A DNA stretch of 64,000 nucleotides from Engraulis encrasicolus (Eukaryota; Chordata; Actinopteri; Clupeiformes; Engraulidae). Below, one piece after another: positions 36,207 through 47,900 of the stretch. Both the position numbers and the translations under genes were made by a program. The stretch's first letter is position 1; each line of letters begins with the position of its first letter. Location: the NCBI RefSeq assembly GCF_034702125.1, contig NC_085866.1, forward strand, positions 10,620,342 to 10,684,341. Direction: 5' to 3'. The notes beneath the pieces are model-generated. The model ran no database searches. It was not told the origin of the DNA and saw only the letters and a program-made list of their open reading frames with translations.

Positions 36207-39200
36207 TCAGGCGTAGTACAATTGAAGATATGCCACTCTGTTCCTTTGCTTCATAAACTCCTTGTCACAAGGGAGCTGCAGAGAAATGAAACACGGAAGA
36301 AGCGTCAGTCAGTTATCATCTTACATGCTGATGGGAATCTCAAGCGGTTCTGCTAAGCACTGGGAATGTAGCCCAACGGTTCTCTTAACAGACAAGACAA
36401 AGGCGAGTTTGGCTTGGTGTGTCCGCTGTTATGCTGCCGTGGCACGTACAACAGCGTTGTGAGATCACCATACAGTGCACAGACTATGAGCAACCCGATG
36501 CCTACCAGTACAGCAGCCAATAACCCAGTTTTACCACAGGACAGGTGAAAAGCTGTTGGCATGATTCAGTCCGTTAAGTCCTTCTTTTGTATTATTTGTT
36601 ACTGACACTGCCATTTGTTACTGCCACGCTTTCATTGGACACCAAACATAATAAAAATGGACATCCCATTTCAACTTAACAGAATTGGAACTTTAAGATT
36701 TCACTTTTGGTTTCAGTGTGTCTTCCCATCTCTCAAACAACAGACCACAGTTCTGTATCACGCCTTTAATGTTCAACCACATAGTTTGGATAAAAAACAT
36801 GAAAATAAGACAAAGGTCACTTTTTTTCAGAGAACACAACGATGTTGGTCAGTCACGCATGCCGTATGCTAAATCCTATTGAGGCTGTCTCAGACAAAGG
36901 GAGCAGAATGCTTTCTATGCACTTAATCGACTGTTACTGAAACAGTTTTTGGCAGTATGATATGGATGTTGATGAAATATCATCCACAGCACATCACACA
37001 CATCATATATCTCTGCTCTGCACTTGGTCCGTACTTTTTCCACATATCCATCAACACTGTGCGCAACCCCACAGCCTCTCACCTCTGTCCGCAGTGCCTT
37101 GCGCTCCAGCTGGGGCACTCTGTGCCAGTCAGGAGAGCCAAACACCATGGGCCAGGACACCTTCCGGCAGGTTGCGGTGTCATGGGCGTAGGTCCCAGGC
37201 CTGCAGTGTGGACAGCAGCATAAAAGCAGCGTCATCAGCATGTTGCTCCTTTGCCACGGCCTTTAGCTGGTGTTAACTTATCTCAACTTGTAGGTTACAA
37301 CACGCTATTGTCATGGCCAGGCATAGGACAGTGCAAGTATTGTCTTATGAGGACAGAGAACAGTGCAAATGTGCATAGTAGCATGTAGTGCAGTGTTTCT
37401 CAAAGTTTCTCAGACTGAGGACCACTTTGGCCCCCCAACAATCTTCAGGGACCACCTGTCAACTGAATTGACAGTTTACGGCTAATTTGACACTCCTATT
37501 TTCAAGGCAGATCACTTACTTTTTATTCACATTACAAGCCTGTCTTGTTGTGGTGAAAATAAGACTTCAGCTACATTTAGCTTTGTAATAATGTTACAAT
37601 TATAGCCTACTGCTAGCTTCTCTTGGAAAAATAAAATTCTACTCGCGGACCACCTGAGCTCTGTCGCGGACCACTAGTGGTCCCCGGACCACACTTTGAG
37701 AATCACTGATGTAGTGTATGTAAATCATGTGAACTAAATCTACATTGTACTGATAGAAAGGGTTCTGTACTAAAGAAAAATGTGCTGTGAGTGAACGCTA
37801 TCTTCCACCTGAGGGTAAAGCTACAAAATACTTTAAACTAGAGATGTACAGGATCCAAGATGCGGTTCCGGATCCGGCAGGATAATAGGGTTTTTCAGAC
37901 TATCCGGATCCGGCAGGATCTTAAGCAGTGGATCCGGTATCCGGCAGTTACCTAAAAATCAGGATCTGGGGCATCTCTACTTTTTACGTAGCCTAGGCTT
38001 TTCAGTCAGTCTTTCACAACCCCAATCGCTGCATGGAGTGAAAGCCCTTCGGAAGCGGCCATTGAAGGCAGTGTGGCAGTAAGCCAATGAGTCTTAAAAA
38101 TAGTTTGCGCCAACGTAATAAAAAGGGCCCACGTGTGCGAGTTGGCTATGTGTTTCAACCCTTTCGTAGGATCCGGTGTCCGGTTCCGGATCCGGCAGGA
38201 TCTTAAGCATTGGATCCGGTATCCGGCAGGATCCTAAAAATCAGGATCCGGTGCATCTCTACTTTTAAACTACCAAAAATATTACACAGTGCACCTTTAA
38301 GAAGTGCATTATAATAGGATAGCATTACTACTGTTATCATTTTTACTATATATCCAAAATGGGGCACTCACACAAACATAGACTATGGTGCACACAGGAA
38401 AAAATAGTGTGGCATGACCCATTTAAGGGGGAGCCTTGGCTGGAATCTACTGGTAGACCTAAGGGAGGCCTTGTCATGGTAAAGTTTGGGAACCTCTGGT
38501 ATAGAGAAAGATGGCATACTCACCCAGGGTTTGAGCTGGAGCTCACATACTTGGTGGTAAATCTGGTATTGGTGGAGTTGAATGGAGTTCTCCCTGGAGC
38601 CACTGGTTTTGGCAGAGCCCAGTTTGGTTGGTACTTCTGTGGCGAGGGAGTGATTGTCTGAAGATAGCGAATTAAATGTCACGATTACAATCTGGCACAC
38701 TTCATTGTTAGGACACACACTGTTGTAAAAGATGTCTAAGAGCTGTCATCTTTTGTCATTTTACCCATTGGGCAATCGAATGACCAACATTGATATAATT
38801 TCTTTGAGACTTTTTCCGCTCTCTGAATAGGGAGAACCAATGGCACTGCAGTCTGTTTGTTGTGCTGGAGGTTCCTCAAATGTCTCACCAACTCACCTGC
38901 GCAGGTGGGGGAAAGCGTGGTGCTGTTCTTGCTGCCAAAACATAGCCTTTCTTGCTCTCTGGTCTTTTCTGGATGTCATACAAAACCGTGCCAAACTAAA
39001 AGAACATGATAATAAAACATTATGCCACAAGGCAAGCACAACATTTGGCTATAACGCACGTCTTACACTTTTACGCACAACATATACAACTATCCCCAAA
39101 CCACGACGTTACCCCACAAGGTCAATAATTCAAGCCCAGATTTGAGATGCTAAAAAATGTGACATTTTCTCGCTTAAGTTCAAGGACAGAAGACTTACCA

Positions 39201-39623
39201 CATGGTTGTCATAGCAGCCGGGTCCGCGCTCCGGGGAGCCCTTCACTGCAAGCAACTTGTTGCCCAAGCGATTGGGGGCACAGTGGGTAGGGAACATCAA
39301 ACGCCTCTGGCAGCTCCCAAATGCCACATGACGAGAAGCTAAAGGGAGTGGTAACTTTTTTATATAGGCCTACTGTGATTTTTTAAAATTACCCACTTTC
39401 TATGTAGCTGATCTTAACGATGAGTGTTCTAACGTTTAGCGGGGATAAAACTCTGAACTGAAATGAAGTAGGATTAGGGTAGACTAGCCATACATTTTTG
39501 TTCGAAAGAAATGCATGCAACCAATCACACTACACCATTACGTTACTTTCAAATAAACACCTCTCCGCATATTCATAATAATAGCCTACAAACTACCATA
39601 CCTGCCTCCTGTGTCGCCGCCAT
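36207..39623 (-). CDS. cimap3: Pitchfork / ciliary microtubule-associated protein 3 (6 coding exons)
   Basis: Minus-strand coding exons in transcript order: 39623-39602, 39338-39199, 38995-38897, 38657-38524, 37200-37083, 36275-36207. They total 582 nt in phase, 193 aa; mammalian PIFO is about 191 aa. Exon 1 encodes MAATQEA. The hallmarks are FGSCQRRLMFP (14-24), NRLGNKLL, a SHIPPO-like GSPERGPGCYD (41-51), GYVLAARTAPRF, a second SHIPPO-like NPGPGTY (about 130-136), WPMVFGSPDWHRVPQL, and the C-terminal RNRVAYLQLYY. These follow the mammalian PIFO order throughout. In mammals the protein acts at the basal body and primary cilium, in cilia disassembly and embryonic node/left-right cells; that role is inferred here. 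A minus-strand AATAAA (35998-35993) lies about 210 bp past the stop. The gene is convergent with taf8. An exon-2-only reading would begin at a GTG; the spliced ATG in exon 1 is preferred. Confidence 0.93.
37391..37708. mobile_element. hAT-like MITE in cimap3 intron 4, exact 8-bp TSD
   Basis: Starts cagtgtttctcaaag and ends ctttgagaatcactg; flanked by atgtagtg at 37383-37390 and 37709-37716. 318 bp, non-coding. Confidence 0.8.
37839..38261. mobile_element. MITE family M2, copy 1 (in cimap3 intron 4)
   Basis: Ends tagagatgtacaggatcc and ggatccggtgcatctcta. The body repeats ggatccggcaggat and shares long stretches with the copy at 47506-47900. Flanks ctttaaac and cttttaaac resemble a target duplication. 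Confidence 0.7.
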
Positions 39624-39832
39624 GCCCACCTCTTTGTTTACAAAACTGTCACTATAGTAACCAGGTGTCAGGTGTCTCATCCGTACAATCGACGGTCTCA
39701 TCCAAAGAGGTTAATGAGTCATAGTAGGCTAGGTGCTATATTGGATCATCTTTCATTTAAAACAAACCAAAAAAGCCTCTTTGGTTTGATCTCAAACCGT
39801 TGCGAAATACCAAATATTTAATGCAAATATGC

Positions 39833-39980
39833 AGAGCTGGATTATGCCCTGAGGCCCCCTAGTCTACATTGCTGTGGGCCCCATCTAAAGACAAATTTCT
39901 AACATAGACAATGTCATCATCATAGCAGGCGGGGATCCCTAGTCCTCAGCCATATCTGGCCTGTGCGTTAATCTGGCCCT
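39833..39980. mobile_element. Short MITE upstream of cimap3
   Basis: Inverted ends gcagagctggattatg and cgttaatctggccctgc around gtgggccccatct, related to the 18187 element. Confidence 0.5.
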
Positions 39981-40211
39981 GCAAATTGGTGATGTTGAGG
40001 AGGTATAGGGAAAGTTAAAACAAAAACATACACCCATCACATTTTTGCAGATAATAGGGGCCTATAACATAGGACATAGGACAACATTTAAGAAATTTCA
40101 CTTTGATGCAATGAAAAGTAGTGAATGTAGGCTTACAAACATATAATAATTCAAATTCAAAATAATAGTTCAAATTCAAGTAATTCAATACAGCCATTGC
40201 TATTAGCCTAT

Positions 40212-40520
40212 GTAGGGCAGTCATGGGTAAGTGGTTAGGGCGTCAGACCAGAGACGGTTAAATGTATTAGAATTAAAGAATCTTTGGTCAGACTTGTCGT
40301 CCAAAGGTTGCCGGTTCGACTCCCCACCTGCCATGATGGTGGGGGGAGTAAATAACCAGTGCTCTCTCCCAATCTTTCTCCATGACTGCGATAACCTGAG
40401 GATGGTACCGTTCCGCCGCACTGCCCCCTTGCACGGGTGAGGCATAAATGCAATTTCGTTGTGTTCAGTGTGCACTTGTGTGCGGTGGAGTGCTGTGTCA
40501 CAATGACAATGGGAGTTAGA
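40212..40520 (+). mobile_element. tRNA-derived SINE (family B) with a 45-bp internal duplication/insertion
   Basis: Compared with the copy at 16395, extra sequence separates the A-box and B-box regions. It is bounded by gtcagac at 40242-40248 and 40287-40293. The remainder aligns with family B. Confidence 0.7.
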
Positions 40521-40833
40521 GTTACCCAGTTGGGCTTTGACTTCACTTCATATGTCTCAAAATATACCCAGAGGTGAGTCGGTTAAAATTCCATTGAGAG
40601 GATCATGATCTGCACAGTAGGCCTGGCCTACATATTTACAGGCATGTTTCTTTTGATGAAATTCAGCCTCTGTTGACAGCATTCATGCAGCCCCAAACCA
40701 CGTCAGTCCCACTACCACCATGCTTGACTGTATTACTCACAAGGTTACCACCACATGCTTAACACCATCTAAAGCAAATTTGTTTATCTAAATGTACGAG
40801 GTCTTCCTGGTCTCCTCTGCTGATTGTGTTTAA

Positions 40834-41190
40834 AGGGACACTGTGTGCGATTTTTAGTTGTTTATTTCCAGAATTCATGCTGCCCATTCACTAATGTTAC
40901 CTTTTTCATGAATACTTACCACCAGCATCATATTCTAAGTATTCATTATGACTGGAAAAATTGCACTTTTCATACATGAAAAGGGGGATCTTCTCCATTG
41001 TCCGCCATTTTGAATTTCCAAAAATAGCTGTTTTCAGCTGCAAAAAAGACTACTTGGACCATACTAGAAAATATTTGTTTATTACTTAGTCAACTTTCAT
41101 GTAAAGATCAAATTTGGCAATAGGCAGCCCAGTTTCAATGAGCAGCATAGTTGCAGTACCTTTTTTGACCATTTCCTTTACAGTGTCCCT
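40834..41190. mobile_element. MITE with exact TTAA target duplication
   Basis: Inverted ends agggacactgt and acagtgtccct, flanked by TTAA at 40830-40833 and 41191-41194. 357 bp, non-coding. The TTAA points to piggyBac or Kolobok mobilisation. Confidence 0.75.
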
Positions 41191-41776
41191 TTAACCCCTT
41201 AGCGCAGCACTATGGCTCTCTGTGATGTCATGGCAATGTTGTTATGTTTTTCAACAGTATACATTAACAACATCAATCTGTCTCGGATATCAGCCTACAT
41301 TTGTCCTAAAACCAGCCACGACTGCTGGCAGCGAGCACTGAGCAGCCAGAACGCAAGATTCCTTCGAATTTAGTGACGCGTTAACCTGGCAACGATTACT
41401 TAGTTTCCCGCAGTGCATTCTGGTTAACTGAGTACGTTAAAATAGCTTTGGCAATCGCGGTTCAGCACATAATTGTATTAAATTAAACGAAATAATGCAA
41501 ATTACTTTATTTTTCTTATGTAAAATGCAAAATGAGGATACATTACATGTGATAACAGCACACATTGCCTAGAGGTGAATTCCACTTTAAGCATTTTCAG
41601 CAAGTGAATAGGGTCGCCGGCGACCCCTGCTGCAATAAGAGGCTACAGTAAATTCCAGACAGGGCGAGATGGCATTTACTGTAGACAGGGCGAGATGGCA
41701 TTTACTGTAGCCATTATGCTGCCAAAGGAACCAGCTTCCTGTTGAAATTAGAACCGCCCCAACAGTGCCTCTACAA

Positions 41777-42171
41777 CAGGTGTGTCAAACACAAATCGAC
41801 TGAGGGCCAAAATCAAAATCTTGAGCAAAGTTGTGGGCCGAACTCAATATTTATTTTCAAAAATGGGCTAAAATTGTGCATGTATGAACTTAATAATCAA
41901 TCAATCAATCAATTTCACAAACACTCTTTCCCATCATATGTGGTAGTTCAAATGTCCCTGCACATATTGTGTTGCTTATGAGTGTTTGCTGATTCATTGG
42001 CCTGGGCCCACTCATATTCCTGAATCCGAATTTCATGTTCAAGTCTTTTTACGCTATACATTAATTGTGTATTTGGCCCAAATATAATACACATTTGAAA
42101 TTATCTCGCGGGCCAAATAAAATGGATCTGTGTGCCAAATTTGCCCCCCAGGCCTGAGTTTGACATCCCTG
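41777..42171. mobile_element. hAT-like MITE
   Basis: Starts caggtgtgtcaaacac and ends gagtttgacatccctg, with gggccaaa-type words inside. The flanks match only weakly (ctctacaa and atctaaag). Confidence 0.6.
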
Positions 42172-42269
42172 ATCTAAAGCAAATGTGTTTATCTTGGTCT
42201 CAAGAGAGATTAACAGACAGGATATGGATCACTGGAACCATGTTGTGTGATCTAAATTACAACCCTCTG

Positions 42270-42563
42270 CAAGTGAAGTGAAAGCCCAACTGGGAAACGC
42301 CAACTCCCATTGTCATTGTGACACAGCACACAAGTGCACACTGCACACAATGAAATTGCATTTATGCCTCACCTGTGCAAGGGGGCAGCCCCCAATGGCA
42401 CCTAGTGCGGCGGGACGGTACCATGCTCAGGGTACCTCAGTCATGGAGGAGGATGGGGGAGAGCACTGGTTAATTACTCTCCCCCTCAACTCGTCGGGAG
42501 TCGAACCGGCAACCTTTGGGATACAAGTCTGACGTCCTAACCCCTTACCCATGACTGCCCTTA
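42270..42563 (-). mobile_element. tRNA-derived SINE (family B), inverted
   Basis: Reverse complement of the family B pattern: gggagtcgaaccggcaacc (B box) and cccatgactgccc at the right end. Confidence 0.72.
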
Positions 42564-42693
42564 CAAACCCCAACACCGATGTAGTTGGGACACTTGTTAA
42601 ACTGGGTAGCCTACTATCAATTTCAAACTATGTAATCCATGTGTAGAGTAGTGCAAAGACAACAAATTAACTGTTAAAACTGATTAAAAAAAT

Positions 42694-42977
42694 GGTAACA
42701 CTTTATTTTAGGGACACATCTGTTAGCACTAATACATACAGTGTTCCTGTATAAGTAACTTCTAAGGCATGTACAAAGCAAAATCAAACATTTGTTAAGC
42801 ATGTATTCGCAAATGTCTTGTTCATGCACAATAAGGGATTTATTACCAATTTAACCTTAGTAAGGACCTAGTAGGCCTTAGCATTTGCTTAGTACATCAT
42901 GCCTTACAAGTTACTTATGCAGGCATTAACATTGTATGTATTAGTAATATATGTATCCCTAAAATAAAGTGTTACCA
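42694..42977. mobile_element. MITE with GGTAACACTTTA ends
   Basis: Left ggtaacactttattttaggg and right ccctaaaataaagtgttacc are perfect 20-bp inverted ends. The first 12 bases are the same as the 2-kb element at 160-2156, so one transposase family probably moved both. Confidence 0.75.
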
Positions 42978-43234
42978 CAAAAAATATTGTGGGGCATATT
43001 GTGCTCATTTCAGATTTGATAAGTGCAACATGTATCAAATAAGTTGGGACAGGACCATTGTATAGGTTTATGACACCATGAAACACACATTGTCTAGTCT
43101 TATTCTGGCACTCCAACAATTAGTGAACGAATGATGCAGAGTTTTAACAGTCTTTTATTTGCCCAAGACCACTTGAAATTGACCCTGAATACATGGGAAA
43201 CCCCTGATTACAGAAAAATATAATTCTTTATAAC

Positions 43235-44049
43235 CAGGGCTTTGAACCGTTATTTTTTTCCAAACGTTCCGTTCCGAACAGAAACGGAATTATAACGTTT
43301 CCGGTCCTGAGTTCCACCAATAAATTGACGTTCCCGAACCGGTTAGAACCAAAAAATATTGTTCCCGGAACGGTTAATTTCGTTCCTGTCAGCTGATTAC
43401 TCCCCATAGGCCTAACTGACGTTAACCAAGAAAGACGGAAGTGCAAATGAGTCAGCCTACATTCAAAACTGTTTATTCAAGCGGATGAAAAGAATATCCT
43501 CCAGAATTTTGTCATTCAGGGACGACCTAAGCGGAGAATAAACCTGAATGATGAAAATGCGCGCTCCTTGCTGACTTGGGTCACAAGGAGCACTATGATG
43601 GACATTGTGAGTTTGTGCATATTTGGAGCGGTCATGGATGCCCAATAACGCCGAACATTGTCGGTACGCTTTACACGCGTTTCCCTGCAATGTCTTACAA
43701 TAATGCAATGCAAACTCTGTCCTTTTGTATGACAGTGGTTTCTCTTAATTTGGATGTGGAGTGAACACTTTGTAATCTACAGCTCTCTCTCCATTCAGTC
43801 AGAGAATGTCTGATGTCACACAGGACATGAACCTCAGCCGTCATGGAGACGTGCGCAGGAAAATAATGACTTTTTTTTAGTTTGAGGAACGGTATTAACC
43901 GGTATTAACCGGTTACCATTATTTTAAAATAAGTGTTCCCGTTCCAGAACATAAAAAATAATAACGTTTCCGGTTTCGTTTCTGTTCCCTGTAAAATACA
44001 AAAAGTTCCTGGTTTTCGTTTTCGTTCCTTGAACCGGTTCGAAGCCCTG
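43235..44049. mobile_element. hAT-like element, 815 bp, exact 8-bp TSD
   Basis: Ends cagggctttgaacc and ggttcgaagccctg, flanked by tttataac at 43227-43234 and 44050-44057. Inverted subterminal sequence is rich in gttcc and aaccggt. The interior has short open frames on both strands but none recognisable as a transposase. Confidence 0.8.
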
Positions 44050-44398
44050 TTTATAACACAGCCTTGCACTCTGTTTTACAGTGAAAATGAATAGTTCAAC
44101 TTGTTTTAATGCAGAGATAAATAACAAAATTGTGTGCAATTCACTGTATTAACATCTTGTTTTACAAAGTACCTGTTAGGTGATACTCTTCCAACTTGAT
44201 GACAAGAGGCTGATACCTTCACTTTTCAAAAGCACAATTGCCTTTTTAAACAGGAATGAATCCAAAGCTATCGCTTTGTGGAGACATTTGACACAAAAAA
44301 AGCTTTTCCTGCCTTTCACGAAATCAGTAAGATGATATTCCTTTGTGTGAAACCTAGTTTATAACAATGTCAGTCTGCTAAGAGGTTGGTTCTTGGCT

Positions 44399-44406
44399 TA
44401 TTTAAA
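44399..44406 (+). promoter_or_regulatory. TATA-like TATTTAAA before the lectin gene
   Basis: TATTTAAA lies 33 bp before the first codon of the lectin. If used, the 5' UTR would be only a few bases, so a distal first exon is equally possible. Confidence 0.25.
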
Positions 44407-44438
44407 GCACCAACAAGGTGCACAACTGTTTTTTTACA

Positions 44439-46647
44439 ATGTGGTGTGTCATCGGGCTTATCGGTATGTACTTCAGTGCATGACTACACACGCATGGAGA
44501 GATATCTCAACAGCTTAGCTTGAACTTATTTAATACTAATTTGGAATAGTCAGAATCTTTTTTTTTTTTTTACCTGAACAGATAAGTAACTCTACATACT
44601 TTCTTTCAGCTCTCTTTACTCTGTGCAGAAGCGGTAAGGCTTATTTTGACCAAGTCTTGTGTTAGCATGGTGCAACGTTAACATTCCATGTTTGATACAT
44701 TTTGTTCTTTGTTTTTAATTTTCAGGTAGAGCAGGCCACACTGTAACACAGTGTGAGGGCTCTGATGCAGTTCTTGCCTGTGGTGTGTATCCAACGTTCA
44801 TGTGTTAACATCGTAATCCTATTGTAGTAGTAATCCTTCAATAATAACACAATGTGCGACATCTGAGCAGTTTTTTGCTGCCAACTTTGTTAAAAGATGT
44901 TTATCAATGACAGACGGCAACATGTTCATTCAGATTTCTACAATTGCCCCATCTGACAAAGTTACAAAGGCACAAATATTGTTGACCAGTGAAATCTCTC
45001 AGTTTTATTATGAAATGTATGTTTGGAGAATGAACATTTGGTCAATTCTTTTCATTTTACAGAACCTGACTACTACATACAGGTGACCTCCGCTTTCTAT
45101 GGCAGACGTGATGTCACCACATGCAGCTCTGATCATTCACATGGGGAAACCATGTTCACCAAGTGCACGTCAGACAGTGCCTATAGCATTGTCTCTGACA
45201 GGTACTGTATTCATTAAAACCGAAATAACATTGATCTGCAAGACTTTCGATTGCTTTTTCAGGGACTGTTGCAGGTCACATAGATTTGACTTTGGGAATA
45301 AGTTTGAGAACAGGTCATGGCAATTCAACAATGACATCTGTAAATTGGATTACACTGAAAATTACCCGATTTTTAATATAATAATAATAATAATAGTAAT
45401 AATAATAATAATAATAACAAGTATTATTATTATTATTACATAGTATATTATTTATAGACTATATTGTATTGAAGTATACACCTTTACAGTAAGAATGATT
45501 CGAAGAACAACTTGTTTTCCATGTTTAAAAAGATGCAACGGACTGTCAGAGTGTTCTGTCCCCGTCACGGCTGGAGTGCTTTCAGAACCTTGTCCTGGGA
45601 CCAGGAAGTACCTAACCGTTTCCTTCATGTGCCTGAAAGCCAGTAAGTCTTCTTACTGTATCATTGGTCTCTAAGCATTCACAGTGTTGCATTAAAACCT
45701 ACTGCAGCCTACCATCTAAAGATTTCATATCAAGTTGTTTTTTTTTTCTTTGTGATGTACAGGGAGAATTGTGGCATGCCAAAACTACTACAACATCATC
45801 CGTTGTGGTAAACAATGACTCTGAGATCAAATATATACAAACAAAAGTTTTGAAGGATGTAAACACATTTTAAAAATCGATCCTCAACATGTATCATAAG
45901 TTATCACCTCTTTGCATCTGTTTCTTGCTATGCCATTTATTTCTCTGCAGAGTGGCCCACAAAACTTATGATTGTACATGCTAATTATGGGAGAAGGGAC
46001 GAAGAGCTTTGCCCCAAAGGAAACACAACTACCACAGCATGTATCAACGGTGTAACGCAACAAGTGAGGGACTGGTAAGTTGCCTCTCATGTCCACACAC
46101 ATGAAACAGGATTGAAACAAAGTTCAAAGTTCTTTATTTGCCATTTGTGCTATTAACTAGTAGTCCAAGCACATAGGAACTCTTGTGGGTCAAATGTTGT
46201 TTTTTTGCCATCAGCCTCGTTGTTGCTGGGAAGAAGCTGTTATAAAAAACTTTACTTTATTGGTAGGGATGCTGTCCGCTCTACTGTGTCTCAGCACGTT
46301 TGTCTGTTTTCACAACATCTTGTCCGCTCTCTCCAGGTGCAAACCATGGGGTGACCGCTGCTATGTAATGGCCACAGATTTCCTATACTCCGACCCCTGC
46401 CACGACTATAGCAAATACCTGGAAGTGATGTATATGTGTCTTCACCTAAGTAAGTACTACTGTAAATGAATAGCCAATTTCGCTGTCCTGCCATCATACA
46501 AATCATTGAATACAAAGATCTTATTTTTAAACTTCACATACTACCCTGAGTAAATATCTGTGTTGTATGGTCTACCAACTCTTTACAAGACTTATGTCGT
46601 TTTGTATTTACTTTTCAGATGGCGAACATGGCCTGATGGACAGTTAA
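44439..46647 (+). CDS. Rhamnose-binding lectin with two SUEL/Gal-lectin domains (9 coding exons)
   Basis: Coding exons: 44439-44463, 44610-44633, 44726-44782, 45063-45201, 45533-45642, 45763-45807, 45951-46074, 46337-46449, 46619-46647. They join in phase to 221 aa. Residues 1-16 form a short hydrophobic signal peptide. Domain 1 (26-115) runs CEGSDAVLAC, SAFYGRRD, CNGLSECSV, EPCPGTRKYLTVSFMC. Domain 2 (124-209) runs CQNYYNIIRC, ANYGRRDEELC, SDPCHDYSKYLEVMYMC, followed by a 12-residue tail. YGR, DPC and KYL are the signature motifs of fish egg and serum L-rhamnose/galactose-binding lectins; domain 1 has EPC in place of DPC. Domain 2 has lost the usual C-E-G-S opening but kept both cysteines. 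Each domain is cut by phase 1 and 2 introns in the same places, as expected of an internal duplication. Likely a secreted opsonin or egg lectin, inferred from family. ATTAAA lies at 46726. Confidence 0.92.
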
Positions 46648-46725
46648 CGGACATGCCACAAGCGAGAATATCATGAAATCTTTCCTGATACATTTACTTT
46701 AATGCCATTCTCCAAAAAACATGAC

Positions 46726-46731
46726 ATTAAA
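46726..46731 (+). terminator. Polyadenylation signal ATTAAA for the lectin gene
   Basis: ATTAAA about 80 bp after the lectin stop codon. Confidence 0.5.
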
Positions 46732-46912
46732 ACCATACTTACAATTAACAACCAGTAATTCAAAGCTTGGGTAGAATATAGTCAGTCTGTTTTCCCAGTG
46801 AAGAAATGAGCAATTACTTCGACCATGAAGTAGTAGAATGAAGTAGTCTGTGTTAGGGAAAGAGTGTTGGTGTTTTTTTGTTGTTGTTGTTGTTGTTTTT
46901 TTTGTTACATTT

Positions 46913-47055
46913 TTAGGGGGGGGTTGCCTTTATTTTTTATGACAGGACAGTGAAGGAGAGACAGGAAATGAGTGGGGAGAGAGAGATGGAGAAGGACCGG
47001 CAAATGATCCGGCACAGCAACCCATTGACCCACTGCCAGGCAACAGCAGGGCCAA
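46913..47055 (-). mobile_element. tRNA-derived SINE (family A), inverted and truncated
   Basis: Reverse complement of the family A body: tgacaggacagtg, gacaggaaatgagtgggg, then gaccggcaaatgatccggc. A T/TTG-rich stretch borders it. Confidence 0.6.
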
Positions 47056-47505
47056 GGGTGTTGGTGTTAGTTGTTGTTGTTGTTGATTTTCTTAGGCTCA
47101 GTGCATAATTTCTGTCTTTACTGTAAGTATGCAAATCAGATGCCCTGCTTGTTTTATGGGTCCTTAGGACATAAACTGTACGCTGTATAGCCGGATTTTT
47201 GACATATTCATAAAAAAGTTCAGTAAAGCCTTGCTTCATCTTGAATATCTTTGCATGCTTCATTTTTTATAATCAAAATACACATTGATTTTGGCATGAA
47301 TATACAATTCACACTTATTTTTGTGTGGGAAATACTAAATATTACTCTGAAATATTACTCTGTCATCTGATCCATGCTTGAGTGGTGTGCTGTACCAGAT
47401 GTAGTATATCAACGAAGTTGACAATAAACTGAACAGCTGTGATGTACACAACCCTCCCTTGAAAATCCTACATATGCTAGGATAGAGACCATGGTTTCTT
47501 TCTAA

Positions 47506-47900
47506 TAGAGATGCACCGAATCCGGTTCCGGTTCCGGATCCGGCAGGATAATAGGGTTTTTCACAGGATCCGGGTCCAGCAGGATCTTCAGCAGTGGATC
47601 CGGTATCCGGCATGTTACCTAAAAATCAGGATCAGGTGCATCTCTAGCCTAGGCTTTTCAGTCAGTCTTTCACAACCCCAATCACTGCATGGAGTGAAAG
47701 CCCTTTGGAAGCAGCCGTTGCAGGCAGTATGGCAGTAAGCCCATGAGTCTAACAAATAGTTTGGGTCAAAGTAATAAAAAGGGCCCATGTATGCAAGTAG
47801 ACTATATGTTTCAACCCTTTTGTAGGATCCAGTATCCGGTTCTGGATCCGGCAGGATCTTAACCAGTGGATCCTAAAAATCAGGATCCGTTGCATCTCTA
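47506..47900. mobile_element. MITE family M2, copy 2, exact 8-bp TSD
   Basis: Starts tagagatgcaccg and ends ccgttgcatctcta; flanked by ctttctaa at 47498-47505 and 47901-47908. It is inserted at the left end of an M1 element. Confidence 0.8.

Noticed and set aside
36957..37276. Plus-strand frames across cimap3 exon 5
   Set aside because: They are shadows of the minus-strand exon 37200-37083.
39199..39327. Start of cimap3 in exon 2
   Set aside because: The apparent start there is a GTG; an ATG exon at 39623-39602 with a good donor joins in phase and matches the expected N-terminus.
45263..45365. Alternative lectin exon 5 after ctttttcag at 45262
   Set aside because: It reads DCCRSHRFDF and does not resemble a lectin domain; the exon at 45533 restores CNGLSECSV and the conserved cysteines in phase.
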